A stretch of DNA of 64,000 nucleotides from Microbacterium sp. SORGH_AS_0428 (GCF_031453615.1 NZ_JAVIZT010000001.1:868001-932000), one strand, 5' to 3'; shown: positions 46,552 to 58,668, counted from the stretch's first letter. The notes: generated by a model not told the origin, from the letters alone. Numbers and translations: made by a program.

Positions 46552-47343
46552 TCAGCCGGCGAGCCGCTGACGGAGGTCGGCGAGGCGCGCGGAGACGCTC
46601 GCGTCGATGACGTCGTCGGCGATCTGCACGCGCAGTCCGCCGACGATCGACGGGTCGATGACCGTGCTCAGCGACACATCGGCGCCGTAGCGTGCCGACA
46701 GGGTGCCGCGCAGGCGGTCGCTCTGCGCGTCGCTGAGCGGCGCCGCCACCGTCACGGTGGCCACGACTCGGCCGCGCTGCGCCGCGACCAATGACAGGGC
46801 ACCCGCGAGCGCCTGGCGGACACGACGCTCGCGCGGCTGCTGCACGATACCCGACACCACCAGAACCGTCGCCGCACTCGCGCGGCCGTCGAGGAGCTTC
46901 TCGACGAGCGCACCCTTGGCGGCGTTGTCACCCATGCGCGAGCCGAGTGCGAGCTCGAGCTCGGGGTTCTCGGCGACCGTGCGGGAGAAGGCGAACAGCT
47001 CTCCCTCGAGGTCGGCGTCGGATGCCGCGACGGAGGCGGCGCGCACGGCGAGTTCTTCGACACCGTCGACGAGCTCGTCGGCGGAAGACCAGCGCTGCAC
47101 CACCACGGCCTCCAGCAGCTGCACGGTGACCGAGGAGAACCTCGGACCGAACACGTCCGCGATGACCTTGCGGCGCGCGTCGGCGGCCGCAGCGGAATCG
47201 GACACCGCACCCGCGAGGGCAGGAGAGGAGCCGAGGACGCGGGCGGCCTGGAACAGCTCCCCCGCGACCTCGAGATCCACACCGGATGCGTCACCCAGAG
47301 CGGCGTTGGTCGCCGCGAGGGCTTGCGTGGTGGCGCTTCCCAT
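46552..47343 (-). CDS. atpH: F1F0 ATP synthase subunit delta
   Basis: Peripheral-stalk connector of F1 to subunit b, 263 residues, longer than the 177 of E. coli as often in actinobacteria. The C-terminal signature DPSIVGGLRVQIADDVIDASVSARLADL is clear. ATG 47343 overlaps the atpF stop by one base (TAATG), indicating translational coupling. Confidence 0.96.
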   Translation of the reverse strand: MGSATTQALAATNAALGDASGVDLEVAGELFQAARVLGSSPALAGAVSDSAAAADARRKVIADVFGPRFSSVTVQLLEAVVVQRWSSADELVDGVEELAVRAASVAASDADLEGELFAFSRTVAENPELELALGSRMGDNAAKGALVEKLLDGRASAATVLVVSGIVQQPRERRVRQALAGALSLVAAQRGRVVATVTVAAPLSDAQSDRLRGTLSARYGADVSLSTVIDPSIVGGLRVQIADDVIDASVSARLADLRQRLAG

Positions 47344-47903
47344 TACTTGGCCGCCTTCTCAGAGGCCTCGAGCTCAGCGAGGAAGCGGTCGACGACGCCC
47401 TGAGCCGACTTGTCGTCGCTCAGCTTCTCTCCGATGACGCCGCCGGCGAGATCGAGAGCGAGCGTGCCGACCTCGGCGCGCAGCGTGACCAGGGCGGTCT
47501 GGCGCTCGGCCTCGATCTGGGCGCGCGCCTGGGCGCTGACCCGGGCTGCCTCCGTCGACGCGGCCTCGCGTGCCTCGGCGACGATCTTCTTGCCGTCCTC
47601 ACGGGCGACCTCACGGATCTCACCGGCCTCCTTGCGCGCCTCGGCGAGCTGAGCGGTGTACTCCTCCAGCGCGGCCTCGGCCTGACGCTGTGCCTCGTCG
47701 GCCTTGGCGATGTTGCCCTCGATCGCGGCGGCCCGCTTGTCGAGGAGCTCCTGCATCCGAGGAAGCACGACGCGCCAGAAGACGAACAGGATGACGACGA
47801 AGCACACCGCCGACCAGACGATGTCGTACACCGCAGGGATGAGGGGGCTCGGGGCTGCCGCGCCACCTTCCTCGGCGGCGCGGGCGACAAGAGCGTTCAG
47901 CAT
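47343..47903 (-). CDS. atpF: F1F0 ATP synthase subunit b
   Basis: Membrane-anchored peripheral stalk, 186 residues: one transmembrane helix (about 25-47, PAVYDIVWSAVCFVVILFVFW) and a long charged helix rich in Ala, Glu, Lys and Arg for dimerisation (LDKRAAAIEGNIAKADEAQRQAEAALEEYTAQL). Precedes atpH with overlapping stop and start. Confidence 0.97.
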   Translation of the reverse strand: MLNALVARAAEEGGAAAPSPLIPAVYDIVWSAVCFVVILFVFWRVVLPRMQELLDKRAAAIEGNIAKADEAQRQAEAALEEYTAQLAEARKEAGEIREVAREDGKKIVAEAREAASTEAARVSAQARAQIEAERQTALVTLRAEVGTLALDLAGGVIGEKLSDDKSAQGVVDRFLAELEASEKAAK

Positions 47904-47931
47904 CCTGTCTCCTTACTTTGGTCGATGGGGC

Positions 47932-49033
<1,102 letters not shown>

Positions 49034-49147
49034 CTTCGGGGCACCGGTCTAAACCGTTGCGACGATGGATGATGTACACCGCGCTCGGGCACTCTGGCGC
49101 TCGTGGTCGGGTGCCGGAACAGCCTATCAAACTCCCAGGGTTGGAAG

Positions 49148-49645
49148 TCACACCGACCCCGTCGGGCGGACGTCGTCGGTGCGCTCCCCCTCTTCGGGGT
49201 CGGTGGGCAGCGTGGTGTCCGACACGTGGGGCAGCCGGCGGCGCATGAGCACGACGACGTCGACCACGAGCGAGGCGATGACGCTCACGACGAGGGCCAC
49301 GAAGAAGACGCCCGGCACGATCCATGCCGCTCCGCGCAGCGCGAGCATGACGAGCACGAACACGACGAGCTTGAGGATCCAGCCGCCCAGGACGATGCCG
49401 AAGAAGATGGGCACGTACAGCGGGTCGCCGAACCACCGGTTGGCGATGAGGATGCTGCCGGCGGTGATTCCGAGGAACACGGCGGAGATCAGCACGCCCA
49501 CGAGCGCGCTGACGAGGCCCTCGGCGCCGGCGACGAGCAGACCTCCGACGGCTCCGGCGACCAGCAGCACGCCGATCACGGCGGCGAACCACAGCAGGGC
49601 GGTGCGCAGGAAGGGAGTGCTGGAGACGGGTGTGGGGGCGCTCAT
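49148..49645 (-). CDS. AtpI-like membrane protein upstream of the ATP synthase genes
   Basis: A 165-residue protein with four hydrophobic helices (about 12-35, 42-65, 78-98, 105-130) and a polar C-terminus. Position directly before atpB and helix pattern correspond to atpI, an assembly helper for the c-ring, though residue similarity to known AtpI is weak by eye. Its ATG at 49645 overlaps the stop of the glycosyltransferase gene by four bases (ATGA). A much longer open frame upstream is a shadow of that gene. Confidence 0.72.
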   Translation of the reverse strand: MSAPTPVSSTPFLRTALLWFAAVIGVLLVAGAVGGLLVAGAEGLVSALVGVLISAVFLGITAGSILIANRWFGDPLYVPIFFGIVLGGWILKLVVFVLVMLALRGAAWIVPGVFFVALVVSVIASLVVDVVVLMRRRLPHVSDTTLPTDPEEGERTDDVRPTGSV

Positions 49646-50808
49646 GGTGTTTCCTCGGCGATCTCGTCGGGGGCGGTGGTGGATCTCGAACGGCGGGCGG
49701 GGAGGAAGGTGACGACGAGGCAGGCGGCGACGCCGACCACGCCGAAGGCGACACCGATCCAGTACTGGCCGAACCAGTCCTCGCGAGTGGCGATGTACAT
49801 CAGCAGGAAGGTGATCCCGATGATCGCCGTCCACGCGTAGAAGATGAGCACGGCATCGCGGTCGGAGTGCCCCATGTCGAGCATCCGGTGGTGCAGATGC
49901 TTGCGATCGGGCGAGAACGGCGACTTGCCCGCCCGCATCCGGCGGAACACGGCGGATCCGAAGTCCAGCAGCGGAAGGATGACGACGGCGATCGGAAGCA
50001 GGATCGGGATGAACGCACCCAGCAGCTGCGAGCGACCGAGCTGATCGGGATCGAGCGCGGCCGGGGAGAGGTTGCCCGTGATCGACACGGCGGAGGTCGC
50101 CATGAGCAATCCCAGCATCAGGGCTCCCGAATCCCCCATGAACATCTTCGCGCGGTGCCAGTTGAAGGGCAGGAAGCCCGCGCACGCGCCGACGAGGACC
50201 ACGGCGATGAACGAGGAGAGGTTGAAGTAGTTGTTCGAACCGATGTCGCGGGTGAGGACGTACGCGTAGACGAAGAAGATCCCGTTGGCGATCAGACACA
50301 CGCCCGCCACGAGACCATCCAGCCCGTCGATGAAGTTCACCGCGTTCATCACGATCACGATCGAGAAGACCGTGAGCACGATGCTCATCCAGCTCGAGCC
50401 GACGGTGACCCCGCCGATCGGCAGCGCGTAGATCTGAATGTTGCCGAACCACGCGACGATGCCCGCGGCGACGAACTGGGCGCCCAGCTTGATCATCCAG
50501 TCGAGATCCCAGAGGTCGTCGGCGATGCCGACCAGAACGATCAGCAGAGTCGCGGCGAGGATCGACAACGTCGGCCACGGGTTCGTCCAGAAGATCGCGA
50601 AGAACGGGTTCGTGGAGGAGATAGCGAAAGCCGCGACGACGCCGAGGAACATCGCGATCCCGCCCAGACGCGGAGTCGGGCGGGTGTGGACATCGCGTTC
50701 ACGGATCGCCGGGTGGAGCTTGTACCGGATGGCGACACGCCAGACCATCCACGACAGCGCCGCCGTGATGAGCGCCGTGACGAGGGCGATCAGCAGGTAC
50801 TGCGTCAC
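49642..50808 (-). CDS. WecA/TagO-type undecaprenyl-phosphate sugar-1-phosphate transferase
   Basis: Polytopic membrane enzyme (388 residues, about 11 helices) that links a sugar-1-phosphate, usually GlcNAc-1-P, to the lipid carrier and begins synthesis of cell-wall polymers. Family motifs are seen: [27 protein letters not shown] (Mg-binding aspartates), [27 protein letters not shown] and the HLHHRML cytoplasmic His motif. In actinobacteria this gene (rfe/wecA) commonly lies between tsaC and the atp operon. The four-base overlap with the tsaC stop suggests coupling. Confidence 0.92.
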   Translation of the reverse strand: MTQYLLIALVTALITAALSWMVWRVAIRYKLHPAIRERDVHTRPTPRLGGIAMFLGVVAAFAISSTNPFFAIFWTNPWPTLSILAATLLIVLVGIADDLWDLDWMIKLGAQFVAAGIVAWFGNIQIYALPIGGVTVGSSWMSIVLTVFSIVIVMNAVNFIDGLDGLVAGVCLIANGIFFVYAYVLTRDIGSNNYFNLSSFIAVVLVGACAGFLPFNWHRAKMFMGDSGALMLGLLMATSAVSITGNLSPAALDPDQLGRSQLLGAFIPILLPIAVVILPLLDFGSAVFRRMRAGKSPFSPDRKHLHHRMLDMGHSDRDAVLIFYAWTAIIGITFLLMYIATREDWFGQYWIGVAFGVVGVAACLVVTFLPARRSRSTTAPDEIAEETP

Positions 50809-51497
50809 GCGGAGTCGCCCGCGCCCTCATCCGGCTCCGGCTCGAGCCGGTCGCCCAGGATCGCCAGGATCTCGGAGCGGTCGACCGCGCCGTAGCGGAG
50901 GATGCGGGCGTGTCCCGTGCCGCCGAACGCGAGCGGCGTCGCGTCGATGATCGTCGAGGGCACTCCGCGATCGCTCGCACCGTCGTCGAGGTACACGGAG
51001 ACGCTGTCGCCGAGCATGTCGAACGCGGTGTGCGCGTCGATCGCGGCGGGCTTGCCGGTGAGGTTGGCGCTCGAGACGGCGAGCGGGCCGGTCTCCTCGA
51101 GGAGCTCCAGTGCGATCCGGTGCGCCGGCATCCGCACGGCGACCGTGCCGCGAGTCTCCCCCAGATCCCAGGACAACGAGGGCTGAGCGGGCAGGACGAC
51201 GGTGAGCCCGCCCGGCCAATGCGCCTCCACGAGCCGTTCGACGGGCTCAGGCAGGTCGCTCACGAGCGCACGCACGGTCGACAGGCCCGCGACGAGCACC
51301 GGCGGCGGCTGCTGGCGCCCACGGCCCTTCGCCGCGAGCAGTGCCGCGACCGCGGAGGGGCTGAACGCGTCGGCGGCGACACCGTAGACCGTGTCGGTGG
51401 GCATGACGACGAGCTCGCCGCGCGCGATCGCCTGGCGGGCCCCGCGCATACCGGCCAGAAGCTGCGACTCGTCGCGGCAGTCGTAGAGAGGGGACAT
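50805..51497 (-). CDS. tsaC: L-threonylcarbamoyladenylate synthase (Sua5/YrdC)
   Basis: Makes threonylcarbamoyl-AMP from threonine, bicarbonate and ATP, for the t6A modification of ANN-decoding tRNAs. The 230-residue YrdC domain has [16 protein letters not shown], a [13 protein letters not shown] loop, [35 protein letters not shown] lies nine bases before ATG 51497, preceded by a TAGAAT box. The usual partner neighbours prmC and the WecA-type gene are on either side. Confidence 0.95.
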   Translation of the reverse strand: MSPLYDCRDESQLLAGMRGARQAIARGELVVMPTDTVYGVAADAFSPSAVAALLAAKGRGRQQPPPVLVAGLSTVRALVSDLPEPVERLVEAHWPGGLTVVLPAQPSLSWDLGETRGTVAVRMPAHRIALELLEETGPLAVSSANLTGKPAAIDAHTAFDMLGDSVSVYLDDGASDRGVPSTIIDATPLAFGGTGHARILRYGAVDRSEILAILGDRLEPEPDEGAGDSA

Positions 51498-51563
51498 GTC
51501 GGCTCCATTCTAAGTGCGAGGCGGCCGCTGACCGGGGAACGGAGCGGCGTTCGCGTCAGAGGA

Positions 51564-52469
51564 TCAGGGTCGGGTCGCGGTGGTGGCCCGGTCACGGAGT
51601 GTGAGGTCGGGATGTGTGGCGGCCGCCCGCCACCCCGCCGCGGTGAGCACCTCGCGCACGGACGCTCCCTGCACCTCGGCGTGCTCGATGATGATCGTGC
51701 CCCCGGGATGCAGCAGGCGGAGGCCGACACGCGCGAGGACGCGCACGACGTCGAGGCCGTCCTCGCCGCCGTACAGCGCCTGTGGCGGATCGTAGAGACG
51801 AACCTCCGGGTCGCGCGGAACAGCCTCCGCGGGGACGTACGGCGGGTTGGACACGAGAACCGAGACGCTCTGATCGAGATCCCCGAACGCGTCGGCGAGA
51901 TCGGCGAACACGAGCCGGGCGTTCGGGGCGTTCACGCGTCCGAAGTTCTCCTTCGCCCAGATGAAGGCGTCGACGGAGTTCTCCGCGGCGTGGACGCGCG
52001 CGTGAGGAACCTCGGTCGCCATCGCCAGGGCGATCGCTCCCGAGCCGGTTCCCAGATCGACGGCGACCGGCTCCGGCGAGGCGCTGGCGCGCAATGCGTC
52101 GATGGCCAGCTGCGCGACCATCTCGGTCTCGGGGCGCGGCACGAACACGCCGGGCCCCACGGCGAGCTCCAGATGCCGGAACGGGGCGAGGCCGGTCAGA
52201 TGCTGCAGCGGCTCACGTGCCGCGCGGCGCTCCACGAGGCGCATGAGGCGATCGAGCGCGTCGACGTCGAGCTCGGCCGCGCGGATCGCGGCAGCCTGCA
52301 CCTCGCCGCGACCGATCCCCAGCACGTGGGCCACAAGCAGCTCCGCGTCGACGCGCGGGTCGACGATTCCGGCGCGTGCGAAGCGCGCCGAGACGTCGCC
52401 GAGGACGACGTCGATCCGCGAGATCGCGGACGCGTGGACGTGCTGATCAGAGGGCGTGGGAGGGCACAT
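51564..52469 (-). CDS. prmC: Release factor glutamine methyltransferase
   Basis: Methylates the GGQ glutamine of peptide-release factors with S-adenosylmethionine. The 301-residue protein has an N-terminal helical domain (to about 100), [10 protein letters not shown], the SAM motif [14 protein letters not shown], and the catalytic [11 protein letters not shown] 52469 is preferred; the frame extends further. Its substrate gene prfA is normally next to it; here prfA lies 3.1 kb upstream with plus-strand genes between. Confidence 0.95.
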   Translation of the reverse strand: MCPPTPSDQHVHASAISRIDVVLGDVSARFARAGIVDPRVDAELLVAHVLGIGRGEVQAAAIRAAELDVDALDRLMRLVERRAAREPLQHLTGLAPFRHLELAVGPGVFVPRPETEMVAQLAIDALRASASPEPVAVDLGTGSGAIALAMATEVPHARVHAAENSVDAFIWAKENFGRVNAPNARLVFADLADAFGDLDQSVSVLVSNPPYVPAEAVPRDPEVRLYDPPQALYGGEDGLDVVRVLARVGLRLLHPGGTIIIEHAEVQGASVREVLTAAGWRAAATHPDLTLRDRATTATRP

Positions 52470-52566
52470 GAGCCCGCCCAGCCTACCCGCTGCGTCATAC
52501 TCGGCCTCCGCCGGGATTGCTCCCCTAGGCTGGGCGCACCTCGTCCCCGACTCGAAAGGTCGCGTC

Positions 52567-53505
52567 ATGCCCGGCATCCACTCCGACATCACCTCCGCGT
52601 TCGGCGAGACGCCTCTCGTGCGTCTGAACCGCGTGACGGAGGGCGTCGACGGCGTCGTCCTGGCCAAGCTCGAGTTCTACAACCCCGCCTCCAGCGTGAA
52701 GGACCGCCTCGGCATCGCCATCGTCGATGCCGCAGAGGCGTCCGGCGAGCTGAAGCCCGGCGGCACGATCGTGGAGTCCACGAGCGGCAACACCGGCATC
52801 GCCCTCGCGATGGTGGGAGCCGCCCGCGGGTACCGCGTCATCCTCACCATGCCCGCGTCGATGTCGAAGGAGCGGCGCATCCTGCTCAGGGCTTTCGGTG
52901 CCGAGCTCGTGCTCACCGACCCGACGAAGGGCATGTCGTTCGCGGTCGACGAGGCCAAGCGCATCGTCGCCGAGACGCCTGGCGCCGTCTGGGCCCGTCA
53001 GTTCGAGAACGAGGCGAATCCCGCCATCCACCGCCGCACCACGGCCGAGGAGATCCTGCGCGACACCGACGGCAAGGTCGACTACTTCGTCGCGGGCATC
53101 GGCACGGGCGGCACGATCACGGGTGTCGGCGAAGTGCTGAAGGAGCGCGTGCCGGGCGTGAAGATCGTCGCCGTCGAGCCCGCCGACTCCCCCATCCTGA
53201 CCAAGGGACACCCGGGACCGCACAAGATCCAGGGCATCGGGCCGAACTTCGTCCCCGCCATCCTCAACCGCGACATCATCGACGAGGTCATCGACGTCGA
53301 GTTCGACGACGCGATCCGCGTCGCGCGGGAGACCGCGGCCAAGGACGGCGTGCTCGTGGGCATGTCCAGCGGCGCCGCGATCTGGGCGGCCCTCCAGATC
53401 GCCGCGCGTCCCGAGGCCGCGGGCAAGAACATCGTCGTGATCATCCCGTCGGCGGGCGAGCGGTACCTCACGACCGCGCTGTTCGAAGACCTGCGCGAGG
53501 ACTGA
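52567..53505 (+). CDS. cysK: Cysteine synthase A (O-acetylserine sulfhydrylase)
   Basis: PLP enzyme that makes cysteine from O-acetylserine and sulfide. The 312-residue protein has the PLP lysine Lys45 in [11 protein letters not shown], the [11 protein letters not shown] substrate loop, [10 protein letters not shown] phosphate loop and [17 protein letters not shown] precedes ATG 52567; a candidate promoter with -10 TAGGCT lies about 40 bases upstream. Its stop overlaps the cysE start (TGATG), making a compact cysteine operon. Confidence 0.96.
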   Translation: MPGIHSDITSAFGETPLVRLNRVTEGVDGVVLAKLEFYNPASSVKDRLGIAIVDAAEASGELKPGGTIVESTSGNTGIALAMVGAARGYRVILTMPASMSKERRILLRAFGAELVLTDPTKGMSFAVDEAKRIVAETPGAVWARQFENEANPAIHRRTTAEEILRDTDGKVDYFVAGIGTGGTITGVGEVLKERVPGVKIVAVEPADSPILTKGHPGPHKIQGIGPNFVPAILNRDIIDEVIDVEFDDAIRVARETAAKDGVLVGMSSGAAIWAALQIAARPEAAGKNIVVIIPSAGERYLTTALFEDLRED

Positions 53506-54080
53506 TGCCGGTCGCCGTGATTCGCCGCATCCGGGAGGACATCGCCGCCGCCCGGATGCGGGACCCGGCCGCTCGCGGCGGGGTGGAGATCGCCCTGCTG
53601 TACCCGGGACTCCACGCGATCTGGGCGCATCGCGTCTGGCACGCGCTGTGGCGTCGAGGCCTGCGCTTCGTCGCGCGGGCGGGCTCGCAGGTGACGCGAT
53701 GGCTCACGGGCATCGAGATCCACCCCGGTGCTCGGATCGGGCGCCGCTTCTTCATCGATCACGGCATGGGCGTCGTCATCGGTGAGACAGCGGAGGTCGG
53801 CGACGACGTCATGCTTTACCACGGCGTCACCCTCGGCGGCCGCCAGCGCGAAGGCGGTAAGCGGCACCCGACGCTCGGCAACGGTGTCGCGGTCGGCGCC
53901 GGCGCCAAGATCCTGGGGCCGGTGCACATCGGCGCGCACAGCGTCGTCGGAGCCAACGCGGTGGTCACGCGGGACGCCCCCGCCGACAGCGTGCTGGTCG
54001 GCGTGCCCGCGAAGGTTCGCCCCCGCGGACGCAACGAGGACACCCGCGCACTGCTCGCCGCGCCCGAGTACTCGATCTAG
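53505..54080 (+). CDS. cysE: Serine O-acetyltransferase
   Basis: Transfers acetyl from acetyl-CoA to serine, giving O-acetylserine for CysK. The 191-residue protein is the short type (EpsC/SrpH-like) with a helical N-terminus and a left-handed beta-helix of hexapeptide repeats ([24 protein letters not shown], then [20 protein letters not shown]). The catalytic His-Asp pair is in FIDHGMG. The C-terminal tail EYSI ends in Ile, as in synthases that dock into CysK. Start overlaps the cysK stop. Confidence 0.95.
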   Translation: MPVAVIRRIREDIAAARMRDPAARGGVEIALLYPGLHAIWAHRVWHALWRRGLRFVARAGSQVTRWLTGIEIHPGARIGRRFFIDHGMGVVIGETAEVGDDVMLYHGVTLGGRQREGGKRHPTLGNGVAVGAGAKILGPVHIGAHSVVGANAVVTRDAPADSVLVGVPAKVRPRGRNEDTRALLAAPEYSI

Positions 54081-54174
54081 CCGCGACGTCTGCACGGCCC
54101 GATCGAGCGACGCCGCCGCATCCGCCCCAACGGGACACTCCCGCACCGCCGGTCGTGCACATGTCGCGGCGCCG

Positions 54175-54180
54175 TACGCT
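54175..54180 (+). promoter_or_regulatory. -10 box for the amidase gene, leaderless arrangement
   Basis: TACGCT is followed by CGGAGG and ATG at 54187. CGGAGG directly abuts the start codon and is too close for normal ribosome binding, so a leaderless start is the simpler reading. Confidence 0.45.
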
Positions 54181-54186
54181 CGGAGG

Positions 54187-55584
54187 ATGAGCGAGCTGCA
54201 CGAGTCGTCCCTCGTCGAGCTGGCGCGGATGCTGCGCGACGGCGATCTGGATCCGGTTCAGGTCACGCGGCATTACCTGGCGCGCATCGCGGCACGGGCG
54301 GAGCTGGGCGCGTTCGCCGCGGTCACCGCTGACGCCGCGCTCGAGCGCGCGCAGCGGCTCCCGCGGGGGACGGCGCCAGGCCCCCTGTACGGCATCCCCC
54401 ATGCCGACAAGGATCTGGTCGCGCGGGCGGGCCTCCCCACGCGATACGGCTCGCGCGCCCGCGCGGATCACGTCCCGGCCGTGTCCGATCCGTTGGCGCT
54501 CGCCCTCGATGCCGCGGGCGTCGTGAACGTGGGCAAGACCGCGACGAGCGAGTTCGGCCTCACCGGCTACACGGAGCCGCGGACCGGGTCACCGGCGCGC
54601 GATCCCTGGGATCTGGCGAACGGCGCGGGCGGGTCGAGCGGCGGCGCGGCGGTCGCGGTCGCGGCGGGCCTGCTCCCGGCGGCCGTGGGTTCGGACGGCG
54701 GCGGCTCGATCCGCATCCCCGCCGCGACCGTCGGCGTCGTGGGGCTCAAGCCGTCGCGGGGACGCCTGCCCATCGGCTCGGGGCTGGACTCCCCCGACCA
54801 GCTCGCCGTGACCGGACCGCTCGCACGCAGTGTCACCGATGCCGCCTACCTGTTCGACACCCTGATCGGGCTCGCCCCCTACCCCTACGCGACCGCGGCG
54901 CCCGGACCGGGCAGCACCACCGATGCCCTGCGACGGATGCCGCAGCCCGCCCGGATCGGCGTCACCACCGTGTCCCCGTGGGACGACGACGAGGACATCC
55001 GCCTGGATCCCGACGCTCGCGAGGCGGTCGCGCGAGCCGCATCCTGGCTCGCCGGCGACGGGCACGAGGTCGAGGACGCGACCTGGCACCCACGCGGATA
55101 TCCGGACATGTTCCGCCGGCTGTGGCGGGTCAGCGCCGCGCGCATCCCCCTCTCCGACACGGACATGGACCTCGTCGAACCCCTGACCGCGTGGCTCGTG
55201 CAGCAGGGACGCGCGCTGTCGGGCATCGAGGCGCTGGAGGCATTGAGCGCCGCGCGGGCGTTCGAGCGTCAGACCGTCGCCGCCTTCGCACCCTACGACG
55301 CTGTCCTGATGCCCGCCCTCGCGCAGACGCCGCGGCCGGTGGGCTGGTACGACGAACACGATCCGCTTCGCACGTTCGCCCTCCAGGTGGAGTACGCGCC
55401 GTACTCCAGCTTCGTCAACGTCGCGGGGCTGCCGGCGGTGACGCTGCCCGTGACGGTTGCGAGCTCCGGACACCCCGTGTCCGTCCAGCTGGTGGGCAGA
55501 CCCGGCGGCGAGGCCGCCATCCTGTCGCTCGCGGCGCAGCTGGAAGATCACCGCGGCGCGCTGGCGCATCCGCCCGTCTGGTGA
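54187..55584 (+). CDS. Amidase (amidase-signature family)
   Basis: A 465-residue hydrolase with the Ser-Ser-Lys triad: Lys75 (PHADKDL), Ser150 (GAGGSSGG) and nucleophile Ser174 (SDGGGSIRIP). The family cleaves carboxamides and also includes GatA; the absence of GatB/GatC nearby and the sequence style favour a generic amidase with unknown substrate. It is transcribed with or after cysK-cysE on the plus strand, and ends 10 bases before the convergent prfA stop. Confidence 0.88.
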   Translation: MSELHESSLVELARMLRDGDLDPVQVTRHYLARIAARAELGAFAAVTADAALERAQRLPRGTAPGPLYGIPHADKDLVARAGLPTRYGSRARADHVPAVSDPLALALDAAGVVNVGKTATSEFGLTGYTEPRTGSPARDPWDLANGAGGSSGGAAVAVAAGLLPAAVGSDGGGSIRIPAATVGVVGLKPSRGRLPIGSGLDSPDQLAVTGPLARSVTDAAYLFDTLIGLAPYPYATAAPGPGSTTDALRRMPQPARIGVTTVSPWDDDEDIRLDPDAREAVARAASWLAGDGHEVEDATWHPRGYPDMFRRLWRVSAARIPLSDTDMDLVEPLTAWLVQQGRALSGIEALEALSAARAFERQTVAAFAPYDAVLMPALAQTPRPVGWYDEHDPLRTFALQVEYAPYSSFVNVAGLPAVTLPVTVASSGHPVSVQLVGRPGGEAAILSLAAQLEDHRGALAHPPVW

Positions 55585-55594
55585 CGAAGAGCGC

Positions 55595-56686
55595 TCACTC
55601 CCCCGCGAGCGCCGCCAGCCGAGCTTCTTCGTCCGCGGCGATGGCGGAGTCGATGATGGGCCCCAAGGCACCGTCCATGACCTGATCGAGGTTGTACGCC
55701 TTGTAGCCGGTGCGGTGGTCGGCGATGCGGTTCTCGGGGAAGTTGTACGTGCGGATGCGCTCGGAGCGGTCCATGCCCCGGATCTGCGAGCGTCGGGCGT
55801 CGGATGCGGCGGCGTCCCGTTCCTCCTGCTGCTTGGCGAGCAGGCGGGCGCGCAGCACGCGCATCGCCGCCTCACGGTTCTGCAGCTGGCTCTTCTCGTT
55901 CTGCATCGACACGACGATGCCCGTGGGCACGTGGGTGATGCGCACGGCCGAGTCCGTGGTGTTGACCGACTGACCGCCGGGGCCGGACGAACGGAAGACG
56001 TCGATCTTCAGATCGTTCTGATCGATCTGGATCTCCTCCGGCTCATCGACCTCGGGGAAGACGAGGACACCGGTGGTGGAGGTGTGGATGCGGCCCTGCG
56101 ACTCGGTCGCCGGTACCCGCTGCACGCGATGAACGCCGCCCTCGTACTTGAGGTGGGCCCACACACCGGCGGCGGGGTCGGTGCTGGAGCCCTTGATCGC
56201 CACCTGGACGTCCTTGTAGCCGCCCAGGTCGGATTCGTTGCGCTCGAGCAGTTCGGTCTTCCACCCCTGAGACGCCGCGTACTGCACGTACATGCGCAGC
56301 AGGTCCGCCGCGAACAGCGCGCTCTCGGCGCCGCCCTCGCCGGCCTTGATCTCCATGATCACGTCACGCGCGTCGTCGGGGTCGCGCGGGATGAGCAGGC
56401 GCCGCAGCCGCTCCTGGGCGGCGTCGCGCTGCTCCTCGAGCGCGGGAACCTCATCGGCGAACGCCGCATCCTCGCCCGCGAGTTCACGCGCTGCTGCGAG
56501 GTCGTCCGCGGCCCCCTGCCACGCCTCGTACGCGTGCACGATGCGGGAGAGCTCGGCGTAGCGTCGGTTCACCCGCTTCGCGCGGGCCGCGTCGGCGTGC
56601 ACGGCGGGGTCGGAGAGCTCCTCCTGGACCGCCTTGTGCTCGTCGAGGAGCCCGCGAACGGACTCGAACATGCCGGAATCGGACAC
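55595..56686 (-). CDS. prfA: Peptide chain release factor 1
   Basis: Reads UAA and UAG stop codons and releases the finished chain. The 363-residue protein has the anticodon-like tripeptide region, the catalytic GGQ in [17 protein letters not shown], and [18 protein letters not shown]. It is 11 bases downstream of rho on the same strand, as in many actinobacteria. prmC, its usual follower and modifier, is displaced. Confidence 0.97.
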   Translation of the reverse strand: MSDSGMFESVRGLLDEHKAVQEELSDPAVHADAARAKRVNRRYAELSRIVHAYEAWQGAADDLAAARELAGEDAAFADEVPALEEQRDAAQERLRRLLIPRDPDDARDVIMEIKAGEGGAESALFAADLLRMYVQYAASQGWKTELLERNESDLGGYKDVQVAIKGSSTDPAAGVWAHLKYEGGVHRVQRVPATESQGRIHTSTTGVLVFPEVDEPEEIQIDQNDLKIDVFRSSGPGGQSVNTTDSAVRITHVPTGIVVSMQNEKSQLQNREAAMRVLRARLLAKQQEERDAAASDARRSQIRGMDRSERIRTYNFPENRIADHRTGYKAYNLDQVMDGALGPIIDSAIAADEEARLAALAGE

Positions 56687-56697
56687 GGCCGACAGGG

Positions 56698-58668
56698 TCA
56701 GCGGATGTTGTTCTCGTGACCGTGCGAATGTCCGCCCGAGGCCGGAGCCGGGATGGACTTCTGCATCTGCACGAGGAACTCGACGTTCGACGAGGTCTCC
56801 TTGAGCTTGCCGAGCACGACCTCGAGGGCCTGCTGCGGGTCGAGACCCGCCAGCGCGCGCCGGAGCTTCCAGGTGATCTTGACCTCGTCGGCCGACAGGA
56901 GCATCTCTTCGCGACGCGTGCTCGACGCGTTGACGTCGACCGCGGGGAAGATGCGCTTGTCGGCGAGCTGACGGCTCAGACGCAGCTCGCTGTTGCCGGT
57001 GCCCTTGAACTCCTCGAAGATGACGTCGTCCATCTTGGAACCGGTCTCGACCAGCGCGGTCGCGAGGATCGTCAGCGAGCCGCCGTTCTCGATGTTGCGC
57101 GCGGCGCCGAAGAAGCGCTTGGGCGGGTAGAGGGCGGCGGCGTCGACACCGCCGGAGAGCACACGACCGCTCGTCGGCGCCGACACGTTGTACGCGCGAC
57201 CGAGGCGGGTGATCGAGTCGAGCAGCACGACGACGTCGCGACCGAGCTCCACGAGGCGCTTGGCGCGCTCGATGGCGAGCTCGGCGACCGTGGTGTGGTC
57301 TTCGGCGGGACGGTCGAAGGTGGAGGCGATGACCTCGCCCTTCACCGTGCGCTGCATGTCGGTGACCTCTTCGGGGCGCTCGTCGACGAGCACGACCATG
57401 AGGTGGACCTCGGGGTTGTTGTGCGCGATCGCGTTGGCGATCTGCTGCAGCACGATCGTCTTGCCGGCCTTGGGCGGTGCGACGATGAGGCCGCGCTGAC
57501 CCTTGCCGATGGGAGCGACGAGATCGATGATGCGCTGCGTCAGCTTCTCGGGAGCGGTCTCCAGGCGCAGACGCTCCTGCGGGTAGAGCGGGGTGAGCTT
57601 GCCGAACTCGACGCGCTCGGCCGCATCCTCGACGGAAAGGCCGTTGATCGCGTCGACCTTGACGAGCGCGTTGTACTTCTGACGGCCCGACTGCTCGCCC
57701 TCACGGGGCTGCTTGATCGCGCCGACGACGGCGTCGCCCTTGCGGAGGTTGTACTTCTTGACCTGGCCGAGCGAGACGTACACGTCGCTCGCGCCCGGCA
57801 GGTAGCCGGTCGTGCGCACGAACGCGTAGTTGTCGAGCACATCGAGCACGCCCGCGATCGGGATGAGGACGTCGTCCTCGCCGATCTCGGTCTCGAACTC
57901 GTCGCCCTGCCCCTGGCCGCGGCGCTTGTTGCGCTGGCGGCCCCGGCCGGACTGCTGCTCGTCGTCCTCGGCGGCGGGGGCGGCATTCTGGCCCTGGTTC
58001 TGCTGGCTGCCCTGGCCGTTCTGGCCGGCTGCGCCCTGAGCGTTCTCGCGACGGTTGCGGTTGCGGCTGCGGCTGCGGCTGCGGCTGCGGCCGCTCTGCT
58101 CGCCGTCGGCGTTCTCCTCGCCGGAGGCTTCGGAGGCCTTCTCACCGGAGGCATCGGCAGCGGGCGCCGCGTCGGCTGCCTCGGCGGGCGCGGTCTCGGA
58201 CTCGACCGATGCCGCATCCGTCGACGCGGCATCGACGGCAGCGGCTTCCGGCGCTGCCGGCTCGGCAGCGACCTCAGCGGTCTCGGCCGGCGCCTCTTCC
58301 GGAGCGGCTGCAGACTTGCGTGCCCGGCGCGGGGCCTTCTTGGCCGGAGCCTTCGTGACGGGCGCCTCTTCGGCCGCGACTGCGTCCTCCGCGGCGGGGG
58401 CGGCGTCGGCGGTTGCCTCGGCGGCCGGAGCCTCGGATGCGGCGGGCGCCTGGTCGGTGGCCTCGCCCGCAGCAGCGTCCGCGGCGGGGGCCTCGGCGCT
58501 CTTGGCTCGACGGGGCGCGCGCTTGCGCGGCGCCTTCGCCGGGGCCTCGACGGCCGGAGCCTCGGCCGCAGGCGCGTCGGCGGCCGGAGCCTCGGTTGCG
58601 GGGACGGCCTCGGCGACGTTGTCGTCGACGTTGGCGTCGGTGGACTGGATCTCGGAGATGGACTCCAC
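56698..58668 (-). CDS. rho: Transcription termination factor Rho with long low-complexity N-terminus
   Basis: Hexameric RNA helicase that ends transcription. The 656-residue protein has a long N-terminal extension (about 1-270) of Ala, Pro, Glu and Thr repeats, [11 protein letters not shown] blocks, and an Arg-Ser/Asn run, then the RNA-binding domain (about 275-345) and ATPase domain with [37 protein letters not shown] and [15 protein letters not shown]. The start GTG 58668 has AAGGGAG five bases upstream. Actinobacterial Rho commonly has such an extension, reported to enhance RNA binding. No other function is implied. Confidence 0.97.
   Translation of the reverse strand: MESISEIQSTDANVDDNVAEAVPATEAPAADAPAAEAPAVEAPAKAPRKRAPRRAKSAEAPAADAAAGEATDQAPAASEAPAAEATADAAPAAEDAVAAEEAPVTKAPAKKAPRRARKSAAAPEEAPAETAEVAAEPAAPEAAAVDAASTDAASVESETAPAEAADAAPAADASGEKASEASGEENADGEQSGRSRSRSRSRNRNRRENAQGAAGQNGQGSQQNQGQNAAPAAEDDEQQSGRGRQRNKRRGQGQGDEFETEIGEDDVLIPIAGVLDVLDNYAFVRTTGYLPGASDVYVSLGQVKKYNLRKGDAVVGAIKQPREGEQSGRQKYNALVKVDAINGLSVEDAAERVEFGKLTPLYPQERLRLETAPEKLTQRIIDLVAPIGKGQRGLIVAPPKAGKTIVLQQIANAIAHNNPEVHLMVVLVDERPEEVTDMQRTVKGEVIASTFDRPAEDHTTVAELAIERAKRLVELGRDVVVLLDSITRLGRAYNVSAPTSGRVLSGGVDAAALYPPKRFFGAARNIENGGSLTILATALVETGSKMDDVIFEEFKGTGNSELRLSRQLADKRIFPAVDVNASSTRREEMLLSADEVKITWKLRRALAGLDPQQALEVVLGKLKETSSNVEFLVQMQKSIPAPASGGHSHGHENNIR
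58051..58092. repeat. Hexanucleotide repeat tract in rho
   Basis: A run of GCGGTT/GCGGCT units, at least six in a row on the plus strand, encodes the alternating Arg-Ser/Arg-Asn stretch in the Rho extension. Because the unit is six bases, slippage would add or remove two residues without shifting frame. Confidence 0.75.

Noticed and set aside
50910..53504. Large plus-strand open frame running from tsaC into cysE
   Set aside because: Only the last 192 codons (cysE) are a real protein; the rest is antisense to tsaC and prmC and out of frame with cysK.
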